Shown here: positions 57,811 through 64,000 of the stretch, in pieces
Numbering within the stretch: the stretch's first letter is position 1
How the letters are laid out: every line of letters starts with the position of its first letter
DNA from: Brachycybe producta
Lineage: Eukaryota; Arthropoda; Diplopoda; Playtdesmida; Andrognathidae
Direction of reading: 5' to 3'
Assembly (NCBI GenBank): GCA_036925085.1
Contig: JAUPFP010000025.1
Span: 186,001-250,000 of the forward strand
Length of the DNA: 64,000 nucleotides
Translations under genes and position numbers: made by a program
Notes under the pieces: generated by a model
Seen by the model: only the letters and a program-made list of their open reading frames with translations
Told to the model about the DNA's origin: nothing
Databases searched by the model: none

Positions 57811-59058
57811 CAAAAAAAAAGAGACATTTGAAGTAGACATTTATTTTTATTATAAAAAAAGCAACAAATTTTTCTATTTAAAAAACATGATCATGTAATT
57901 GGATGATGATGGGTTTTAATTTAGGATTTTTCGACCCTTCTTTTTCACTCTTCGCCGTCTCTCCATCCCCTCACTCTCCCCCCTTTATACTCCATATTTG
58001 AATATATTATATCAGTGGGTTTTGAGGGGTAAATTAAGGGGGAATAAGAAGGAGGAGGAGGAGGGGGTTAGGTTAGGTTAGGTTTTGATCCCATCTAACA
58101 ATTAGAGTCACTATTGAAGACACACATAGAAAATACATACTACAGACACACGTAGAGATAGATAGAAAGAGAGAGAGAGAGAGAGAGTGAACAAGCCTAA
58201 TGAGTTTCGAAATCTCCAATAATTGCCAATTTGTATGGTTAGATACATTATAGAAGTGAAATCATCCTTTTCATTTCTATATATATATACACTGTTATAC
58301 AGTGTGGATGTGTCTGTTACATAAATGGGCCTTACATTTATTATTTATTTATGTTATATAAATACTGTATATATATAGACATTAACCAATTTAGTTGCAT
58401 AACTAATTAATTAATTAATGGCACTGTTACTGGTATGTGTCTTAATTGAAATCATTCTTATTAGTAGGACAAAAAAAAGAATTATGCTTTTTTGCAATCA
58501 AAGGAGAACTGGTCAGAGGTCAGAGTTGAACTTACAACACAATATAGGCCAGTTGTAGTGTAGCTCTATGAGAACTTTGTCTTGAACTTGTCTTTTATCC
58601 TTAATTAGTACTTTGCCACTAGAACTTTTAAGGCCTCATTCCTAAAATTATGGTAGGATTATGCTGCGAATGCCAATGTTTTAGTTAATATTCTTGCGAA
58701 ACTTGTAAAAATTGTACAAATTTCTTGGATAAAACACGAAGATCATTGCTCTAAATATTGCGTCACATAAATGATCGCTATTTTAAAGTTGTATTATTCT
58801 ACAAAGAGTGTTTGCTGTGTTAAAGCCGCGTACAAACCATAAATAGATGTTCGCGAACTGTTCGAGAGCTGCTCGCGAGTATAACGTCTACACCAAAAAA
58901 ATTAACCGTGTTCGAATGGCGAACAGCTCTCGAGATTTTGTTTGTTAGTTCGTCAAGAGTTCATGTTGTTAAATTTGTTTGCAATAATTTTGCACAAATT
59001 GTTTGTAATAATTATTATATAAAGTTGCGAGACTCGCTCGCTTGCTTCTTGACCGGGT
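57811..59058. other. Intergenic sequence, nothing coding
   Basis: Includes GA run 58168-58188, GGAGGAGGAGG and three TTAGG units (about 58066-58082), and a G-like inner arm near 58500 (AACTGGTCAGAGGTCAGAG). A 58825-58935 patch repeats TTCGCGAACTGTTCGAGAGC / GCTCGCGAG. Confidence 0.4.
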
Positions 59059-59902
59059 CCTAGGAAGGGCTCTTAAATTTTAAATTAAAGATAAACCATC
59101 CTGGGAAGAGGGCTCTTAAATTTTAAATTAAGGATAAACCGTCCTGGAAAGAGGGCTCTTAAATTTTAAATTAAAGATAAACCGTTCTGGAAAGAGGGCT
59201 CTTAAATTTTAAATTAAAGATAAACCGTCCTAGGAAGAGCTCTTAAATTTTAAATTAAAGATAAACCGTAGTGGGAAGGGCTCTTAAATTTTAAATTAAG
59301 GATAAACCGTCCTAGGAAGGGCTCTTAAATTTTAAATTAAGGATAAACCGTTCTAGGAAGGGCTCTTAAATTTTAAATTAAGGATAAACCGTCCTAGGAA
59401 GGGCTCTTAAATTTTAAATTAAGGATAAACCGTCCTAGGAAGGGCTCTTAAATTTTAAATTAAGGATAAACCGTCCTAGGAAGGGCTCTTAAATTTTAAA
59501 TTATGGATAAACCGTCCTAGGAAGGGCTCTTAAATTTTAAATTATGGATAAACCGTCCTAGGAAGGGCTCTTAAATTTTAAATTAAGGATAAACCGTCCT
59601 AGGAAGGGCTCTTAAATTTTAAATTAAGGATAAACCGTCCTAGGAAGGGCTCTTAAATTTTAAATTATGGATAAACCGTCCTAGGAAGGGCTCTTAAATT
59701 TTAAATTATGGATAAACTGTCCTAGGAAGGGCTCTTAAATTTTAAATTAAGGATAAACCGTCCTAGGAAGCGCTCTTAAATTTTAAATTAAAGATAAACC
59801 GTCCTGGGAAGAGGGCTTTTAAATTTTAAATTAAAGATAAACCGTCCTGGGAAGAGGGCTTTTAAATTTTAAATTAAAGATAAACCGTCCTAGGACGGGC
59901 TC
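59059..59902 (+). repeat. 41-bp satellite, about 20 units
   Basis: Unit CCTAGGAAGGGCTCTTAAAT then TTTAAATTAAGGATAAACCGT (41 bp). First four and last three units carry CCTGG/AAGAGGG variants and are slightly longer (about 42 bp); the middle units are nearly identical, with shared A/T variants in blocks. Confidence 0.96.
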
Positions 59903-60389
59903 CACTACTAGTAATTTTCTATTTTCCACTATTATACTGTGTGTCTTTTGATGAGTGTTTCGTAAGTTGTTAAAAGGTAGACAAATCTTTTAGAACACCC
60001 TGTAATTGTTTCCTATGATAATATCCTATACTTAATGTTAAGAACAGAAGAAGCTCCTCCTCTTTTTTATGTTATCTACCAATCATAAATGTCGTTACAT
60101 ATTTTATTACTCTTTGTGTTGGGAGCACATTCATATTTTTATTTAAAGATTATAATGTGAATATATTTTTTTAAATTTTAATCATTTTAGTATTTAAATT
60201 AGGTTAAATTGTTTGTTTGTTTTTATAATTTTTTTCCTAATGGTCCCTTAATTTCCAATAGAGAACCCTAAGTTGTGTTTGAGATAAGTGAGGATGAAAT
60301 GTAGTTGCCATGGTAACGGAGGATACAAGATGGACCAATGGGCTTTCTCTATTTCTCAATGAAAGAAGTATATGAGATTTTTTTTTTTG
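59903..60389. other. Intergenic sequence, nothing recognised
   Basis: No repeat family member or plausible exon detected. Confidence 0.4.
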
Positions 60390-60586
60390 ATAGGCAATTG
60401 TGCTCAGCATTAGAATTTCTTTTGCTCCACCCTTTTATGACGTCAGACCAAGTAACAAACCAATTTGTAATTGAAAAGGCTGAAGCACATGTGACATCAG
60501 ACCAAGTAGACAAACCAATTAGAAATTGATGACGTTCATAAAAAGGCGGAGCAAAAGAAATTCTTAATGCTGGACACAATTGCCTG
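60390..60586 (+). mobile_element. Element B' copy 3
   Basis: ATAGGCAATTGTGCTCAGCA to TGGACACAATTGCCTGT; AACCAATTAGAAATTGATGA; centre TGACATCA. Flanking T-runs hide any duplication. Confidence 0.85.
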
Positions 60587-60772
60587 TTTTTTTTAGGCTC
60601 GGGGAAGTAGAATCTTAACATTATATATTATTATACAAAATATAGTAAGAGTTTTATTGAGTGAGATGTGAGGTTTTTATGATGTGTCTCAAATGAACAA
60701 AAAAAAAGGACAAATATTTGTGATTGTTTTTTGTTACAAAAAAAAATTAAGGAAAAACAACAAAAAAAAAAG

Positions 60773-60926
60773 ATGCTGAGATCATTTTTAATTCGCGATC
60801 TTCTGGCTGATGTTCTTTTACCTGACTTAAGACAATTAACAAGGACCAAACTTCAATTAAATCAACAACAACATTTAGAACAAAATGATAAAAATAATGA
60901 TGATGATGATGATGACAATGATACAG
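60773..60926 (+). CDS. Candidate first exon with eh1/FIL-like motif (unconfirmed)
   Basis: ATG after AAAAAAAAAG, 51 codons plus one base, then a possible donor ACAG/GTTATT. The start MLRSFLIRDLLADVLLPDL contains F-L-I-R-D-L-L, which fits the eh1 (Groucho-binding) pattern and resembles, from memory, the FIL segment of BarH-class homeodomain proteins. The rest is Q/N/D-rich ending in an aspartate run. No homeobox exon is visible in the remaining 3 kb, so any partner exon would lie outside the window. Chance similarity is quite possible. Confidence 0.25.
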
Positions 60927-60979
60927 GTTATTTCATATTATTCACTATTTATTTATGTTTTATTTTTGAAAATCTTGTA

Positions 60980-61700
60980 CTGTCTTTTAGAAGTAAAATA
61001 AAGAAATAATTCAATGTGTTTTAGATACTAGAAGGGTAACTCAATCACTTAAGGTGGTTTTCAAGTGTAAACACGCCTCTCGTACTCTTGATTATTCTCA
61101 GTCTTTCAGATACAAAATGAGGAGAAACTTTGAATGTGTTTTAGAAACTAGAAGGGTAGCTCAATTACTTAAGAGTACTTTTCAAGTTCATATTTTTTAA
61201 AATAAGCTTTTTATGACAGTTTGAAATTTTCTGTTCATAAAAAAGTTTATTTTAAAAGATGTTATTAATGGAAATACAATTAAGTGATTCAGCTACCATT
61301 CTAGTTTCTAAAACAGTTTCAATTTCTTCTTAATGGTCACTTTTGAAAGACAAGAATAACCAAGAGTTAAAAAGAAATCAGCTGCTTGCTTATAATATAT
61401 CTTAAGAAACAACATTAAGAAAAACTTGAAAGTGTTTTAGAAACTAGAAGGGTAACTGTATGACTTAAAATAAGCTTTTTATGGACACAAATAAAAAAAA
61501 ATATTGTCTCCTTAAAAATGAGACATTTTCAAACTACGATAAAAAAAAATTGTAGTCTACTTTGAAAGATATCAACATAAAAATACAATTAAGTGAAATC
61601 AGCTACCATTCTAGTTTTTAAAACACTTTTCAGTTTCTCTTTAGCGTTGTTAATGAAAGGCAATAGTATTTCAAAAGAGGTATGTTTACATTATAAACTC
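60980..61700. mobile_element. Family A MITE cluster, A inserted in A
   Basis: A left arm (GATACTAGAAGGGTAACTCAATCAC) reaches its TTAA and is followed by the full terminus TTAAGGTGGTTTTCAAGTG of a complete copy (61049-61403), then another copy 61404-61700 (AACTAGAAGGGTAACTGTAT to TCAGCTACCATTCTAGTTTT). Confidence 0.82.
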
Positions 61701-61979
61701 ATTTGTTATGCATGAAAAAAAGAAGGTATTTTTATGTCCATATTGTTGTTTCATAACACTTATGCCAAACTATAAAGAGAGAGGGTCCTTTGAAGGGCCC
61801 TTAGATTGCAGCTTTGGACCTCCCATAGAGAGCAAAAAGGGGAACTGAAAGGAAGTTTCTTTACATTTTATATATTTAGTCAAAAGTGAGTTTCACGCTG
61901 ATTACACACACTATATATAACAATTCAATGAGAATACATTCAACATATAACCATTGTACAGGGTGGGTAAAAATATGAT

Positions 61980-62394
61980 TCTCTTATAAAAATAGGATTT
62001 GTTTTTTTGTTTAAATCTCATTTTTGTATTTGTTTAAAATTTCAGAAAATTGTTTTTTATGAAAAAGGAAAATTTAAATATATTTTGAAAAGATTTTTTT
62101 TGTATAAAAATTACATATTTTATGATAAGATTTAAACAAAAAATCAAATATTTTGCAAAAAAGATTTTTTAAAAATTCCCATATTTTAGGATTTTTTTAA
62201 AAAAATTCTATATTTTATGAAAAATAAAATATATAATATGAAAGGATTTTTTTATAAAAAAAATCAGATATTATATGAAAAAATTTAAACAAAAAATCAA
62301 ATATATTGTAAAAAGATTTTAAAAAATTAAATTTTTCACAAAATATGGAATTTCTCTTAAAAAAAAATCCATATTTTGTGAAAAAAATTAAATA
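61980..62394. repeat. Degenerate AT-rich repeats flanking the 31-bp array
   Basis: Recurring AAATCAAATATTTTG, TTTTATGAAAAAT and CATATTTTATGA motifs with irregular spacing. Confidence 0.7.
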
Positions 62395-62875
62395 TTCCTT
62401 ATTTTATGAAATTTTTTTTAGAAAAATTCAGTATTTTATGAAATTTTTTTTAGAAAAATTCCTTATTTTATGAATTTTTTTTTTTTAGAAAAATTCATTA
62501 TTTTATGAAATTTTTTTAGAAAAATTCCTTATTTTATGAAATTTTTTTTTAGAAAAATTCCTTATTTTATGAAATTTTTTTTAGAAAAATTCCTTATTTT
62601 ATGAATTTTTTTTTTTAGAAAAATTCTTTATTTTATGAATTTTTTTTTTAGAAAAATTCTTTATTTTATGAATTTTTTTTTTTTAGAAAAATTCTTTATT
62701 TTAAGAAAAATAAAAACTCATTATTTTATGAAATTTTTTTTAGAAAAATTCCTTATTTTATGAAATTTTTTTTAGAAAAATTCCTTATTTTATGAATTTT
62801 TTTTTAGAAAAATTCCTTATTTTATGAATTTTTTTTTTAGAAAAATTCTTTATTTTAAGAAAAATAAAAAATAAA
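62395..62875 (+). repeat. A/T-only array, about 31-bp unit, about 15 units
   Basis: Unit AAAATTCCTTATTTTATGAA then ATTTTTTTTAG. Variation is mainly in T-run length and CCTT/CTTT/CATT. Two units are interrupted by TTAAGAAAAATAAAAA. Confidence 0.92.
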
Positions 62876-64000
62876 ATGTATTATGAACGGTTTTTTAAAA
62901 AATCAAATATTTTATAAAAGTTTTTGTTTTTAAATTAAATATTTTAATAAAAAAATAAAAATCTCATATTTTCTGGGGAAAAAAATGCTCCTGAAACTTA
63001 ATCTTGAGTTGGAAAATACGCTTTTTATAAAAACAGAAACAAACAAAAATTCGTTCTGATGATTGGAAAAGCAACCCCTGAATTTTCACCACAATACACC
63101 AGTGAAACCTCCATCAGAATAATTAATAAAACGAATTATTTCTTCTTCATTTGGATTTGAAGACAATTATGCTAATGAAGTCACATAACAATCGGAGATT
63201 TGTTTTTCCTTTGAAGTCACCTTCTCTCATCCCCTTTAAACTTCGTCCCAATCCCCCCCCCCCACTTGAAACCTTATTAGAGAGGGAACTTGGAGTGCGC
63301 CAGCGGGACGTCCCGTTTCACAACTGTTCCTTGCAATAATTTTGTCCGTGTTTTCGACACCGGGCCACACGACCCAAACTTTTAAATTTCAAAGGGACAA
63401 ATACAAACACATGTATTTCTAACAAAAGAGAGATCTCTCTTTCTATTAATAGGCCGTATGGACGTTTTAACCGCCAATTACACAATCGACACTCTTTTTA
63501 TATTCAACCCATAATTTGTTATTTGGACCACTTTTGTCCAATTTCTAAAGCCATGTACAAAAAGAGAGATCTTTTATTTTGAATTAGGACCCCCCCCCTT
63601 TCCCTCCCTCCAAATCTTCCAATTTCTCCTCCTCACCCCCTTTACAAATCAACAACTTCATCAATTTAGATAGAAATAAGGTTAAAATATTATACAGGGT
63701 GAGCTAGAAAAATATACAATAAAATTGTATTTTAGATTTCTGTTTTATTCTAACTCATTTGCTATTATCATTTAACACCATATAACTATTTTAACCGTAA
63801 TTTTTTCATAGAATATTTGATTTTTAAAAATCTTTCTATAAAATGTGTGATTTTTTAAAATCATTTCATAATATATTTGATTTTTTTTTTCATGAAATAT
63901 GTAATTTAAAAAAAATCTTTTAATATAATATTTTATTTTTTATTTTTTTCGTAAAATACTTGGATTTTTTAAAAAATGTTTCATAAAATATTCGATTTTT
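62876..64000. other. AT-rich end of window with more degenerate TTTTAAAA repeats
   Basis: 62876-62980 and 63780-64000 repeat motifs of the ATAAAATATTTGATTTTT kind related to 62.0-62.4 kb. 63150-63660 is less AT-rich with C runs (63247-63263, 63589-63598); an open frame there has no family resemblance. Confidence 0.45.

Overview
The window is strongly AT-rich eukaryotic nuclear DNA with canonical GT-AG introns. It contains one gene I can read in full and a very dense population of small non-autonomous DNA transposons. The protein is clearly metazoan, probably from an invertebrate, but the sequence does not let me name the lineage.

Gene. A complete XPR1-type phosphate exporter (SPX domain, then multi-pass EXS membrane domain) lies on the minus strand, from the ATG at 47600 to the stop at 3118. 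I assembled 12 coding exons by eye from conserved protein segments plus splice sites. The reading frame stays open and the phases agree at all 11 junctions, giving 1968 nt, or 655 residues. Exons 2-12 are packed into about 6.4 kb (9475 to 3118) with introns mostly of 77-450 bp. Exon 1, with the first 23 residues, lies 38 kb away, so about 60% of the window is XPR1 intron 1.

Mobile DNA. Intron 1, several smaller introns and the upstream flank (47.6-64 kb) are filled with palindromic MITE-like families: A (TTAA-flanked foldback with internal ACTAGAAGGGTA, more than 30 full or partial copies), B (about 200 bp, exact 9-bp target duplications, carries a CRE-like core and GC boxes), C (about 310 bp, TAA/TTA duplications, PIF/Harbinger-like), D (about 815 bp, TTAA-flanked), N (hAT-like, 8-bp duplications), G (about 300 bp, ends in CTCGGATTTTTATGC), and several low-copy families (E, L, M, P, Q, S). 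Nesting is common: N, D, C and L sit inside A, C sits inside G, and B sits inside its relative B'. I see no transposase, so all would have to be mobilised in trans.

Tandem arrays. There are a 23/24-bp satellite at 23.1-23.5 kb that is an amplified end of element G, a 41-bp array at 59.06-59.90 kb, a purine-rich 54-59-bp array at 54.55-55.23 kb, an A/T-rich array of about 31 bp at 62.39-62.87 kb and a short array of about 36 bp at 40.1-40.3 kb.

Other signals. Three 14-bp CTCF-like matches occur, one of them about 1 kb upstream of the XPR1 ATG. A short plus-strand open segment at 60.77-60.93 kb may be a first exon with an eh1/FIL-like motif, but this is weak. The remaining open frames in the window look like repeat or low-complexity artefacts. 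No tRNA, rRNA or CRISPR array was recognised.
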